Shown: positions 1 to 13,277 of the stretch, piece after piece | How positions within the stretch are numbered: position 1 is the first letter of the stretch | How the letters are laid out: every line of letters starts with the position of its first letter | Assembly: GCA_013365365.1 (NCBI GenBank) | Contig: JABVXU010000201.1 | Location: forward strand, 1-64,000 | Direction of reading: 5' to 3' | Origin: Cruorifilaria tuberocauda | Taxonomy: Eukaryota > Nematoda > Chromadorea > Rhabditida > Onchocercidae | Length of the DNA: 64,000 nt | Translations under genes and position numbers: made by a program | The notes under the pieces: model-generated | The model's input: only the letters and a program-made list of their open reading frames with translations | Database searches by the model: none | Told to the model about the DNA's origin: nothing

Positions 1-80
1 AAATTAAGTAGAAGAAGCAGGAAAATTCATTTTTTCTTTATAATTCTATAATCTTTTGCGACAATAAGTTTTTTTTTCAG

Positions 81-2982
81 ACAAATTATTCCATACTTAA
101 AAAAATATGGCGTAAATCCAGTTACTGGTAAACAAATGACAACAAAAGAGTTAGTTCATCTGAAATTCGACAAAGACAGTGATGGTAAGGATTACTTTTT
201 AAGCACTTATTGCTTCAAGTTGAATATACTATATTTTTTAATATACTATTTTTAAAATAGATGGCAGTTCTATTCCTGTTTTACAATTCAGTTGTTAAGC
301 AATTATTGAGTGAGGATATACTTTTCTATTTTTGAGAAAATTTCAAGTCTAAACAAGGTCTTGAAGAACATTACTGATTTAGCACTAATTGATATATATT
401 TTTTGTAGTACACATAATATGTGTCGTGTGTATGATATACCGAAAATAAGCCAAAAGGCTTTTGTACATTTAAAATCTGGAAGTTTTATATTTTCAGGTA
501 ATTTTCGATGTCCTGTTACATTTCGTACTTTCACACCCACTAGTCATATTGTGGCCATCTGTCAAACAGGAAATGTATATTCACTTGAGGCTATTGAGGA
601 ACTGAATTTGAAACCCGGACATCTAAGAGATCTTCTAACCGATGAACCATTTCAAAGGAAAGATATCATTACTTTGCAAGTATGGCAACTTAGATTCATT
701 CTATGTTTTTATAACAGTGTTAGCTATCCACCGTTGGTTAATTTTTAAGATACAAACATTTATTTTAGAATGGCATCATGCAACTTGTCCTTTAGCTCTT
801 GCAAAGCTTCTAAAGTTATTTTTATGGTTCTTCGGGATTTTCTATTTAGTGCACATTATCAAGTCTGTAAGAAATGGGGAGTTGATAAAATAGAGGAATA
901 GATGGCCCAGATGGAATTATTGGAAATAGCTACAATTATTGAATTATCGTGCACTATATAAGCTTCCTCAAGTTTTTTCAGGATCCAAATCATTTGGAAA
1001 AGTTCAATATTGAACAATTTCACCATGTGAAATTGAATTTAAAAACTAAATCTGAAATCGAAGCTGAAAAAAAAGCCATGGAAGACCCGAAATTTTATAT
1101 CCGGCGAATGAATAACGAAACTAAAGAAGTTTTAGAAAGACTAGCGAAAGAATATGTTCCAGCAGTAAGTTTAGGAGTGTTCATAACTTGAAATTGGCAG
1201 TGGTATTTTGAATGATTATGATGCTAGTAACTGAAAACCGAAATTAAATCCTAAATATGGAAAAAATTTTGTATGTGCATCGCTACTTTATAAATTTCAA
1301 TTTTAATCAATTTCTCTCTTTAAATGAAGCTTCGTTTCTATAAAATTCTGGATTATCATTTAGAAAAAGGAGGAAGTAGAAGAAGAAGTGGCAGATGAAC
1401 TTAATGCCGCACATTATAGTCAAGGTCGTGTAGCTGCAGGACTAACGTCAACGACGATGGAGCCTGTAACACATCAGATGGCAGCTACACTTGATGCTGA
1501 TACTGTCAAGTAAAAATTTTTTAAAAATACTTCGTTGTCTAAAACTGAGAGTAGTTGGTTTATTGAAAATTTTCGAAGTTTCGGAATGATTTTGAAATAT
1601 GGTCCACTTTAACAATTTGCCCTCCAGTTCCATATCTCATCAATTTTTATTTCAAGATATGCGAGAGTAAATAAGAATGGTTATGTGAGGATCATAACTA
1701 ATTATGGTGCAATAAATCTTGAATTATATTGCAAAGATGTTCCAAGAGCTTGTGAGAATTTCATCAAACACTGTAGAAATGGTTACTACAACAACACGAA
1801 ATTTCATCGGATAATTCGTAACTTTATGGTGAATTTCAGAATTCACGCTATAATTCTTTGTCGTAAATTTTTACGGTTTCATTTCTGATGATATTATATG
1901 ATTTTTGAGTTATTGCCGTTATTGGAAAACTTTTAAATAAAGTAAATTGAATATTACTGAACGGAATGTAACATGTGCGAAATAATTCGTAAATTCATAT
2001 CATTTAGATGCAAGGAGGAGATCCGACAGGTACTGGCAAGGGAGGTGATTCTATTTGGGGAAAGCCTTTTAGAGATGAAATCATATCATCCCTTAGTCAT
2101 AATCAACGTGGTGTACTGAGCATGGCGAATCAGGGAACAGATACAAATAAATCACAATTGTAAGTGCTATGAATCCTTTGAAAAATATTCCTCAAATTTT
2201 GTTATCTTCTGCATTTCAAGTTAGTAAATATTGCAAGTTCATGCACTAAATAGTTTAATGAATTAACCATTTATCTGGTTATAGCGCATTCATACTCATG
2301 CTTTTTTCAGTTTTATTACTTTTCGGTCATGTAGTTACCTGGACGGCAAGCATACTATTTTCGGACATGTTGTGGGTGGTACCGACACGTTAAATGTTAT
2401 TGAAAAGATAGGAACCGATGAAAGCAACCGTCCAATTGTAAATTTTCAATCTCTAATTTGAGAGTTTTGTATGAACAGCGTTTGGTTTGTAACTCATTAC
2501 GCGTTTTTCAGGTAGATGTGATTTTTCTTAATTCAGAAATTTTTGTTGATCCTTTTGAAGAGGCTGAAATAGCGATGGAAAAGGAAAGAGAAAATATTCG
2601 CGCAGCGAAAGCCAGTCAAGAAAGCGGTATGAATTAACTTTAATTTCAAGCAACACTGAGCTTCCGGAAAATTGTTTTACAAATTATTTGCATAGAATTG
2701 TTTCATGTCAAAAAAATTGGGATACACATATTACTAAAGGCATGACCTGATAATTTCTTATGCGAAATAGGTGAATGAATTTCAGAAACAATAATAAATG
2801 CTCCAGATGTAATAACACAGATTCCAAAACCGAAGAAATATGGTACCGGCGTTGGAAAATATATAAATTTGCCAGAATTAGCTGCTGCAACGAAGCGCGC
2901 AGCAAACGATATCGCTGATTTCGGCATAGCTAAAAAGACTGTTAAATCAAACCAGATTTTTCATGATTTTTCATCCTGGTAA
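81..2982 (+). CDS. PPIL2: PPIL2 / cyclophilin-60 type U-box peptidyl-prolyl isomerase, 5' partial
   Basis: Nuclear spliceosome-associated cyclophilin (C. elegans CYN-4/MOG-6 family). Exons: 81-184, 498-679, 982-1164, 1364-1509, 1657-1828, 2008-2159, 2311-2437, 2512-2626, 2786-2982; phases agree throughout and about 458 residues are visible. The first base completes a codon, so the start and first part of the U-box region lie upstream. The order is the end of the U-box region (NPVTGK near the start, then RDLLTDEPF), the linker (LNAAHYS), and a cyclophilin domain from roughly residue 210. The cyclophilin core keeps [31 protein letters not shown] and LDGKHTIFG. The Arg, Phe, Met, Gln and His of the active site are present; the CypA Trp is Tyr, as in human PPIL2. 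The C-terminus ends in the family signature DFSSW. A possible AATAAA lies about 200 bases after the stop. It converges with PAIP1. Confidence 0.93.
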
Positions 2983-4347
2983 AACAATTTTTTGATTTGT
3001 TTGTTCATTTATGAAGATATGAAAGGCATGTAGATCTGTAATTAAAATCATGTGACGTACAGAGTAAACTCTTATGCTGAAATATTGTACGTGCATTTCG
3101 GTCCCATGAAAAATACCTGTGTAACAAAAGTAAGCCACTAGTTTGTAACCATAATTTACTAACAGCAGATATATGTGAATTAGATAAAAATAAAAAAGAA
3201 ACATTAAAGTTCAACCGAATGTGGAGTGGCCATAAAATTTTATGAGAGGTTCAAAAAGTTACACAGTCATACCGTGTCCAGTGTGTACACACAAAGTATA
3301 ACATTAAAAAGCAGTGAATAATTTTCAGAGCTATTGATTTTAAAATAATAAAGAAAAAAAAGTGAAAATACAACATTACGTGATGAAACACCACGCGAGG
3401 TACTGAATCTGCTCATCCTCTTGCGTCGATAAGTACTATTATATACATAGCAAAAATTGATTTGAGAATAACTATTTATACAACGCAAAAAATTAAATTC
3501 CAAGAGACAATTTATGATACATTAAATTAATATTCTTTTTGTTGGCAGTCCAGAATCAGAGTGCTGCTGTAGTTATATTTTGAAATTATTTTAGAATTAA
3601 TGCAAAGAATCATATACATTACAGAAAAGTTCGCACTATTTACCGCATGATGTGAATTTATTCTTGACTTTTGTTCAACAATAAGAATCATGTCGAGAAA
3701 TAACTAGCCTTCTAAAAGGGTAATGTTTAACAATAAGCGATAAAATAGCATTTTTACTGAACAAATTTCTCATTTATTTACAAATTTATTTTTCTTACAC
3801 ATTTACTTGCTAGATCTGTGTGTAAATTTGCTGAACTACTTTTTTGGAGTGAATGACAGAAATGTACAAAAAAAGTCAAATCAAAAAATGACATCGTCCT
3901 GCCGAAATTATAAAATTTCGGCAATATACGGAACTCGTGCGCTGTAAGATAGTGGGAAATAAAGCCATAACAAAACCTACGGTTCTATAAAAAACTGATT
4001 ATCAACATCCGTTATCATTGGGATTTTTAACTAAATGAAAATTTAAACTCCCTCGAAGTTAAAAAAGCAATTTTACCAACTAAAGGAAATGATAGAAACC
4101 AATAAAAAGTGACTGTTATATACACCTTTCTTTTTTCAAAATTACTTTTTTTCTTAAGGCAGCACAAATAGGAGGTCAAAACCAACAAAATTGCGCAAAC
4201 CAAACCAGCAAAGCTGGGAACCTTAGTAAAGTTCATCTCAAAAGTAACATTCGAACTTTCTATCAAAATTTGGAAAAACTATTATTATCCATCTTCTACA
4301 AGTTTCCCACTACAACCTGACTATCATTTTTTTTTTTCATTTCCTTT
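2983..4347. other. Convergent 3' intergenic region
   Basis: No coding exon was found between the stops of PPIL2 (+) and PAIP1 (-). It should hold both 3' UTRs. AATAAA-like signals occur near 3189 (+) and as TTTATT near 3774 and 3785 (- strand). A perfect 10-bp hairpin sits at 3900-3923 and is listed separately. Confidence 0.6.
3900..3923. repeat. Perfect 10-bp inverted repeat with 4-base loop
   Basis: The arms 3900-3909 (TGCCGAAATT) and 3914-3923 (AATTTCGGCA) are exact reverse complements around the loop ATAA. The hairpin lies about 430 bases beyond the PAIP1 stop, so it could be in that gene's 3' UTR. The function is unknown. Confidence 0.8.
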
Positions 4348-7300
4348 TTACGTCGCCATATCTTTGCCATTTTCCCCGCGATTATGGGAGATTTCGCCCC
4401 GACCACCTAGATTAGTTTTCGCCATTTGCTTTTCCATTTCAGCCATTTCCATTTCTGCCACACATTTTTTGGCTTCTTCATTAGCGACTGTAATTAAAAT
4501 ACTTATTTTCTATTCTTAAGTTGCAATGTAAAAGTTTAAACAGCAGTATTTTCTCTCCTGTTGAAGTACTAGAAAAACAATATATATACATAGCAATTCA
4601 TAACTTGACTATGATGATAAAGCAGAAATTTTATAAATATTTCAATTTAATAAAATTCCTACAGACCTGCAGACAAAAACTCGTCGTACTCATCGCTTAC
4701 ATCATCATTATCCAATATTGTATCATTATTATCCAGTTTACGAAAGCTCTCTTCCAGGAAGGCTCGTTCTTCTTCCGTTAATGGCTGCCCATCGGGACCA
4801 ATGATGAAGCTAGATGAGCAAGATGGAATCAAACCCTGATCATTTTCTCTACGACCTTGCTGAAACCACATCGATTTGATTTTTCAGAGAATATTTGATT
4901 CTGCCTTATAAGAATTTGAAGGATAAATGAAAACTTGTCCTAGTACTCTGTGATAAGAATAAGATTCTTACATCAATCATTGGTTTCTCTTCTTTATTAG
5001 TCCGGAAATTCCTCGCATCCCATTTATTTTCACGCCATGTATTCAGACTTAGTATTTGTTGTTTCACAGAACTAAAAACCACAAAATCTTGAGATCACTT
5101 ACTTTAAAGGATGAGCAAGTATCTATGAGAAAAAAAAAATAATAAAACTGTTGAAAAAGATGTCTATCTAGTTAGCCTGTATCTAGTTAGTCTATATAGG
5201 AATGATATTCACTCGTTAAACAAGAAATTTCTTTAAAAAAATACATTCTGCTATCTTTTCACCTGTTTTTCTCATATTACAATTGTAGGTGTTCTTATAG
5301 AAGAATTAAACAGAAAATTAATAAAGAAGCTCTCAAATACACTGTTAGAATAATCCTTACTCGCTGATAGCTGGATGTGCTTTAGCAATAGCATTTAGTT
5401 GTGTGAGAATCTCGTTAATTTTTGAGGTTCCTCCATCGGTATCCAAATAACGACCAGTAAGCTGGGATAAAAATTTCTAGTATGTTCTTGTATATATATA
5501 TATCAAGATTCAAAAATTCAAAAAAGACTTGGATTCAAACTGCTTAATGATTTCCACCAATGTTTTAATAAACGAAAATATTACATAATGTACGAGAGTT
5601 TGCAAAACTTCAAAATAGTCAAAAATTACCTTAAGTACTTCTACTACCACTTTAACTTTCGAATCATCCAGACGATCAGCCACTAAGATTTCCTTGATTT
5701 GATCGAGTAATGCGTTTTCAAAAGCTTGCATATGTGAACCTTTTTTCTGAAATTTAGGTAGGATTATTGAAAAGGATCTTTATTTTAAAGTAGTTCACAT
5801 GGAAACATGTTTTAAATAGGAAATATTATAAGAAAATTAATGTCTTAAGTTTGCCCTTCCTAAAATATTAGTACTAATGATGGAAAAGAAGTAAAAATTT
5901 TTATTAAAACTCATTTAAATTCTAAGAAAATAAATGGTTGAACAGAGGTCATCGACAACCCTTACGCTGAAAATTCAAACGTTAATGTTAGAATAGACAA
6001 AAGATGATATAAAAATTAGATCAATACTCAAAAAAAAGAAAAACAATTTACCGACTCCAGTTTCTCATAAATTTCTGCAAAAAACAGCAAAAGATTCTTT
6101 CGTTGTTGATCACTGAGATTAGATCTTTGTTCTTCGTGAAAGCTTAATAGGCTAGCAAGCATATCATCTTGGAAAGTATGCAGGTCACGACACAAAAATG
6201 AACATAGTTTTGCCAAATTATATTGCACTGTCTGTGATGATGAAGTAAAAGCTGCCTAAAAATTATCAAATCAAGTTTCTTCTTTAAATCACGAACATTC
6301 TGTTCAGTAAATTAGTTAATTCGGAAGGACATCTCCATTTTAGCATACTATAGTCTTGCGTCTCGCCAACATTTATTTCAATCTCATTTCTCAATAAACT
6401 GATATATAATACACATTTCATTTTGTTTCTGGCATTTCTTAATTATCTCCTTAAACAGAAACCACCTCGATCAAAAAATATGCACCAAATATCAACAGAA
6501 AAGTAGTTCGCATATATATCAGATTTGTAAAGATCAATTACAGTCCTAATCAATTAGAAGAGAAAGTTCTAGATATGAAGAATTTTTACCAATTGAATAA
6601 TCATTTCAACCGCTATTTTCAACGCATCAATTTTAAACGATGGATTGGTAGTACGTTCCCTGATGGCATTCGACCAAGTTTCAAATTCACCTGGCTCTAA
6701 TATTAGCTGCTCCAGACCGACTTGTATCTAAAGTGGAAATAAAGCTCTGAATATCCTCAAAAATTTTAAATTATTTGAAGAGAAATTTTTGCTTAATTTT
6801 TTAATATGAAAAAAAGTCTAATAGTTGGAAAGAACGTAAAAAGCTAAGTGGTTATATTATTTCTAACTTATGTAATAGTCAGCTCTACCAAGAAAGTTTA
6901 GGAAGAGAAATGACATTAACATAACACATGGAAAAAGATTTTCAACTTTCTGTAGACTATTGTCTGGCTTATATAAATGCAGAAACCGATAATGTGTAAA
7001 ATAAACTACCTCCTGTAATTCTTTAGCTCGTTCACTGCATAGCATCCGTTCGCAAAGAGCAGGTGAAAGATTAGCTTGTAGTCCATAATACCCAAAGTTA
7101 TTACCATAATTTAATTCTGCACCCAATATTTCAGCATCATCACCATTTGCTGATGGTGGCTCCATATATGGAGTGAACATTGGAATCTCTTGCGAAAACT
7201 ACAATAACGATGATATACGACATGTTGCTTCAAAATTATATGGTTAAGGTTAAGGTTTTAGCAATGACTGCTCAAATAATCAAAAAAAATGATTAAATTT

Positions 7301-10300
7301 GCAATAGTCGAAATTAAACAAGATAAATGAAATGCATATTTTTTGTTTAGAACCAGAGTGCTGAGAACGCTTTTACTCAGATTCTCAACCAAAAACTCGA
7401 TCTTATTAAAAGTAAAAAAAAAGTGTTTAGTTGTAGTAGTAATTAACATCTTATAATAAGAGAGACTAATTACGAAAAAAAATATTGGAAATAGATTCAT
7501 ATACTATATAAGTTAAAAAATATTTTTCCCTTTTCTTAGGTTAGACATCGGCAGATATAGTTTATTGCAGAGAAAAAAATAACCATAAAATTATCAGGAA
7601 CAATTGTAGGTCGTCCAGTTATTAGATAGTAATGCACTTTCACACCAGCAGATACACAATCGCGAAAAATTCAATTTAATGTTTTCCCCCATACCCTGTC
7701 TTTCTGCACTCTACGACTCCCCACTTTAATTGCAGCATTTACATCCAGTCTCTCCAACCACTGCATATGACTAATAATAAACTATACCACACTAAATCCA
7801 TCACTCCTGATGGATTATTTTGAGAATTTTTGGTGCAAATCAATTCTCTTTGAGATAACACCCAAAAAATTTTCGTAGCGCTCATCTTAAACAAAGTGAT
7901 TACAAAATTCGACAGAAGAGCTGCAATGAAAACGGAAGTTTTTATGAACCTACAAATGTATCGCTCGTAAAACGGATATAATTCTTTGAGATGAAAAGAA
8001 CAGTTAATTGGGGATATTCAAAAGAGAGTGAAGTTGAATCTACTACTCCTAAACCTAAAACACTTAAGTATCAATCCCGGAGAAGTCTTTTCATTAGGCT
8101 CATGTAAACAGAAATTAGTGGAGATCAGGTACAAATTTAGGTGTTCTCTGGAAGCTATCCACCTATAAAAGCGAAAATTTAGTTAACTGCACTCTTTCCA
8201 TCCTAAACGAATATTTTCGAGAACACAAGCGGAGTTTTTTTTATTGAATTTGTCCATGAAACTATCTATCTGTGTTTACATTTATATGAAACAAAAATAT
8301 TTTAAATTTAAATCTTGCCTTTAGTTGCATTGTTAGATGAAACTTTGAATCTAGCAATAATTAAACTGGAGTGAACAGATGAGATGAACTAAGTGGAACA
8401 ATGAAGAAATTATCGAAGAACATCGAACTCGTTTCCTTTTTCGCACATTAAAAGATGGAAAGAAAAGAGAAAATGGAGAGATAGGATTGTGCAAAATACA
8501 AAATGGATGTTCTAATGGGATAGAGTAGGAAAAATGCATAAATGTAAAGAACGGATAAAATGAGAACAGATCGAATGAGAAGAGCAACGGCATAGTTATG
8601 GAAAAGGGAAATGACATGATTACTTCTTCAACATCCAGTTGCCCAGTGCTATTCAATAATTTTGTTGCGCCCAATCAACTCCTCTTCTTTTTATTACCAA
8701 ACCACTCAGTAACAATTTTCGATAAATTCACATCACAAACCCCCACGCTCCAACATATATCTCATCTCTTCTCTATTCAATATAATCATCGTCGAACAAC
8801 TACATTCTGCGTAAAGTACCGAAGCGAATCCTTAAACCACAGAAAAATTACCACATATGTCTTCCTTCCTCTACTGCTCTTCCTGTCACTCCAATTATAA
8901 TACTGCATCACACCAACATCACTCTAATTACACCATATCGATTCAATCAATTTTAAAACTATATATGCTTAACGCACAGACAACTATAACAGAAACTGCA
9001 AAAGCAAACTCATAAACCAACTAAATTAAATCATGCTTGATATCATGAAATTTAGCCAATTTCATTTCCAAGATCCTTGAAATGTAGATTTATGACTATT
9101 TTCCTGCGGCTAAGCGCAAGCAAAATTCACAACTATTACCATTCCAACGAATCATTTGAATCTACATTTCAAGTGAAACTACACTGCGACGAATTTAAAC
9201 TTATCCAATTCACCACATGAAGGATATGCTTTCGTAAAAAACTGTGAAATTATAATTGATAATATTGACTCAAATTAATTCACTGTTGTGAACTAAACTG
9301 TCATCAGACCAATTTGTTCTACATTATATTTCAATATCAGAAAGTTGAAAAACCCTGACCTTTCAAAAGAAATATTTCCAGTTTCAAAAATCAAATTTCA
9401 AAAAAAGCAATATTTTTTTTTCACTGCTCACCAAAAAATCAAAAAAAGAATTTCACGAACAGATAATTACCATGAGAAATTGAAATAGAAAAAGGATTCA
9501 ATTACAGGGAAAAGGATGCAGCAATCAAAATTAGAAAATTGGTTCTAAAATTACAGAACTTTTAAAGTAGATCTCAAACAAAACCTGATAATCATAAGCA
9601 TTCGCTGGACAATAACCATCGTACATTGGAGCATTCACATAAGATGGAATATCATGTAGGTGATACTGAAAAAAATTCCACATTAAAATCGATAAAACTG
9701 ACCTTGAACAGAAGCATGAAAAATAAAATTCTACCGAATTCTACCGAATTATTTTTCCACTGAAAAATTATCCTGCCATTGAAACCAAAAACTCCTTCAC
9801 TTTTAACTTGAATTTGCATGCTAACTATTGATCGCATTACGCGATGTCATATGTATGCAATGCATGGTTAGGCATTCCTACACAGAATACTGATTGCTGG
9901 GGTTTATAAGCTGACGTCATACATTTTTAAAAAACTACAGCTCGGAAACGGGATAAATTTACTGTTTTATAAGTTAGATATGGAGAAATTTTGTTTAAAC
10001 TATTTTAGACCATACCGAATAGGCTGGATGGAAAGGTGGTGCATTCGGATTAAGCTGGAAAGTACCATTGTGCTGAGAATTCATTGATGGCTGCTGGCAC
10101 GGAATTTGCGAATTCGATGAACCATACACATCTGAAACAATAAAAAAAGAACCGTATTTCACTTTTTTATTCTGTTCAATTAAGACTTTGAATAAAGTTC
10201 TCAGATAATTCAAATTTTTTTAAAGTCAATGCAAATTGACAATGCAAATTGATAATGCAAATCAATGCAGTTGACAATGCAAAAAAAAATTGACAATGAA

Positions 10301-10633
10301 AATGCAAATCTATCAAATGAAATCTCTTGATTTCATATACCATTAAACTCAATCTGACTCACAATTCTGATAAGCATTAATTTTGAAACTGCCATTTAAT
10401 TATCTCTCTCACACGAAATATATTCGAGCACTACGATACACAAAAAAGATAGAATGATACACTGAATGAAACATACCGGAAGAGACCGAATTTATGAAAG
10501 AGTTGTTGTACGGAGGACGAGTATTCTGTTGTTGAGACGCTGGATTCGAAGGTGGCATGTTACGTTTATGTGATGATGGGTTTGTGTTGGAGTTTGCCGT
10601 CCGGTTGTATGATGGATGAGAATAATCGCTCAT
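4348..10633 (-). CDS. PAIP1: PAIP1-like polyadenylate-binding protein-interacting protein (PAM2 + MIF4G)
   Basis: Cytoplasmic translation factor that would bridge PABP with eIF4A/eIF4F. Eleven exons (transcript order): 10477-10633, 10016-10131, 9585-9665, 7010-7198, 6590-6727, 6052-6255, 5630-5746, 5361-5461, 4972-5071, 4667-4859, 4348-4487. Phases agree and give 511 residues, against about 479 in human PAIP1. The N-terminus is Asn/Ser/Gln-rich. A PAM2 motif, FQLNPNAPPFHP, is at about residues 75-86. The MIF4G domain runs about 160-370 and includes LEPGEFETW and NLAKLCSFLCRDL, matching the helix order of PAIP1. The C-terminal tail is acidic (GPDGQPLTEEERAF, then DNDDVSDEYDEF), comparable to the PAM1 region, and ends basic and disordered. 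Intron 3 (7199-9584) is unusually long and no exon was found in it. The start is the first ATG after the promoter region. Confidence 0.88.
10229..10309. repeat. ATGCAAAT octamer cluster in PAIP1 intron 1
   Basis: Four exact ATGCAAAT copies start at 10229, 10242, 10255 and 10302. The first three are exactly 13 bases apart, with degraded copies between the third and fourth. ATGCAAAT is the POU/Oct octamer. This is either a short tandem repeat or a regulatory cluster. Confidence 0.7.
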
Positions 10634-11560
10634 TTTCTTTGCAATTCGTGATCTTTCTGTAAATGCATGGAATTTCCTATGATAAATAGAACATTACAAA
10701 TAGTGGAGAACGGAAAAAAGATAGACTGGAATAATTGAACCTTTATTATTAAGAGTGAAAAATTCAGGTGTCGCTGGGCTAATCACTCCATTAACGAGCG
10801 TGACAAATCATAAAGAAATTAACGCCAATACTGGATACTTAGAAAAATTAAGACTTAAAAACTAGTCAACCCGGCATAAACAAGTTCAAAAATTCAAGCC
10901 CGAAGCTATTTAAAAGAGCAATATATCACGCAGCCACATATGACAATGCTTTTTCCCAGTCTTAGTTAAAACTTCCGAATTTACCTCCGGGAAATAAGAT
11001 TAAGATAAAGCAGGCTAGAAGAAATGTGAAATATATAGAAACATTTGCTCAAGTAAACACTGCAACAATTCAAAATATAGTGAGAGAGAGAGAGAAAGGA
11101 AAAAGGTAACAAGAAACGGCGCACAAAACAAACAGTATGCGAAAGATTTAATATCGATTCTCCCCAATATCGGATAACATTTTAGGTACGAATAAGTACG
11201 GTGTCCTATAGATCAAAATTGTAACAAAAAAATTTTGCAAATGAGGAAAACTTCTTTAGCCCAACTGAAATGAATAATGCTTAACAAATTCCCCAATTAA
11301 TTGCTAAAATTTCAATTTTTGAATAAAAAATTTTCCAAAATTAGAAGGTTTTTGAAAGAACCAAATTTAGAAAAAATTTTTTCAAAATAATTTTCCCTTT
11401 TCTCAGAAGAATTTTCTTGAAATACACAAAATAAAACACATATATAAAGATTTTTTTTCTTTAGTTGAATTAATTCCTAATGATATGAAATAGTAAAATC
11501 AAGAGAGAATCAATAATTGTTGTTGTAAAAAACAGAGAAAAAAAATATGCTCATAAGCTA
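10634..11560. other. Divergent intergenic/promoter region between PAIP1 and the coiled-coil gene
   Basis: No exon was seen. It should hold both 5' regions, since PAIP1 runs left and the next gene runs right. A short GA tract lies near 11081-11100. I saw no clear TATA box. Confidence 0.4.
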
Positions 11561-12373
11561 ATGTTAAGAATTTTCGGTAGTGAAATTCAAAAACCTTCCA
11601 AATTTACAAGTGCTATGAAAATGATTTTTCTGGAATCAGCACAGGAAAAAGTGGAAGAAGGAAAAAGAGATGCTAGAGGTCCGGAACGACTACTGACCCC
11701 AAAGAACCCAATGAACGCTTCGGGGTTAAAAAGACAGGAGACACCAACCGCAATCGACCAAACAACATCCACATCAGCTGAACAATTTTTGTCCCTTGCT
11801 GGAAAGTTGGAATTTAATGGTTCGGCCATTGAAGACATACTGGTGCAATGTTTCCTTAGCGTGACTTTGATTGTTAAGTGTTCTGAAGTACTCGTCTGAA
11901 CGGGTCTTATAGGGCTGCATTTTCTTGGTAAAACTAAACGGCCCGATATTATGCACCAACACTTGGACTGGAAAGACTTAACATTTCAAGTATGGATATA
12001 TACTGAACTAGTTATGACGATATCTCAAATACAAGTAAAGACTATAGTCAAAATTTAATTTTAAGCACAGTAATCAAAGTTGAGGAATTGAAATTCCAGA
12101 TAGCAATGTAGACTACCAAGATTGGAAGTTTAAATACGAGAAACTTGGAAAATAAGTAAGTTCAAGCAGTGAATGTGGAATATTTTGTTCGGTATGTTTT
12201 GTGTACATAAAACTATTGTTGCATTGAAATTTGATTTCAGTAACGTTTCGAAAATGGAAAACGCTGATGCTGAATCGGCAAAGATTCTACATGAGGAAAT
12301 CAAAGCTTTGGCAAATGAAATACAAAGCCTGAAAGATAGGAAGGAGAATGAAGACTTGGTATTAATTAAATAG
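11561..12373 (+). CDS. Small coiled-coil protein, family not recognised (tentative model)
   Basis: I do not recognise this protein. The first exon (11561 to about 11841) reads as a basic, Thr/Pro-containing segment (RLLTPKNPMNASGLKRQ) followed by AEQFLSLAGKLEF. The last exon (from about 12241) is a clear charged coiled coil with AKILHEEIKALANEIQSL, ending at TAA 12371-12373; AATAAA follows at 12386. The last exon must be entered in phase 2. One phase-consistent middle exon is 12111-12154, using donor CTG|GTGCAA and acceptor ATGTAG, both weak. Other open pieces between 11900 and 12160 could be the real middle exon instead. Treat the two ends as supported and the middle as open. Confidence 0.45.
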
Positions 12374-12391
12374 CTATAATTTTTCAATAAA

Positions 12392-13277
12392 TTATGATAT
12401 TTGCACCCTATGCTGTAACTGAAAATATAACCTTGCGGTAACTTAAATATTTCATAGGAAATTTTACTTGGAAAATGTTGCTACATGGTAAGAAATGAAA
12501 AGGAAAATTTGAAATCTTGGGATTATGAAGTGTAACAGATGGCATTTTTAAAAATAGCTTCTCAGAACATACAGTTTCCATTATTTCTGCGGAAATATTC
12601 ATTATTTTAATTAGATAAATTTTTCGTTCTCCACGAACGCACAGTTCATCAGCTGTTATCCACGTGTATAAATCGTAAAGTGGAAACACCTTTGTCAGGA
12701 AGTATGAAAATTTATAGATTTTTGACATTGAATGTTAATGCTAATTGTAGATTTAATGATACTTATTGATTTTTGACTCAAAAAATGATTCTAATGCAAA
12801 CATTAGGATCATTTTTTCTTAATCTTTGCTGTAAAGTGCTCTGTTTATTATAAAAAATTAAATGGCTTGGTTTCCTATAATCGTGAAGGGAGAAAGAAAT
12901 ATATCAGAGATTTTCTATAGTTCTTAATGATAGCATTATTTATGTCTTGTGCTTATTATTTTCAAACGGAAGTTATTTTAAAAGGTCGAAGATCTTGTAA
13001 TATTTATGTATATTTGAAAATAAATTTCTACTTTTATGAATTTGTTGCCGAAATGATGTTCAGGATGGGTTCTTGGTGTTAATTCATTAATGGGTTATCT
13101 ATGTTGATTTCGTGTAATTATTCATTATGAGTTATTTCTATTTAAGTTGAATTAGTAATACTTTTATTTTGCAAACAAATTAGCTCACAGAGAATTCGGA
13201 GATTTTCTAGGTCTTTTGACATGAGGAAAACTGATCCGAAAATACATTAATTGTCAAATAGTGCTCAATTGTTATTG
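12392..13277. other. Intergenic region upstream of HARS
   Basis: No exon was recognised. A TTTTCTAG sequence ends at 13210 and could accept a spliced leader. A short upstream ORF (ATG at 13221) precedes the HARS start. Confidence 0.4.

Noticed and set aside
8598..8900. 100-codon plus-strand ORF inside PAIP1 intron 3
   Set aside because: Low-complexity Ser/Thr/Phe/Leu content, no splice or leader signals that fit, and it lies within an intron of a well-supported opposite-strand gene.
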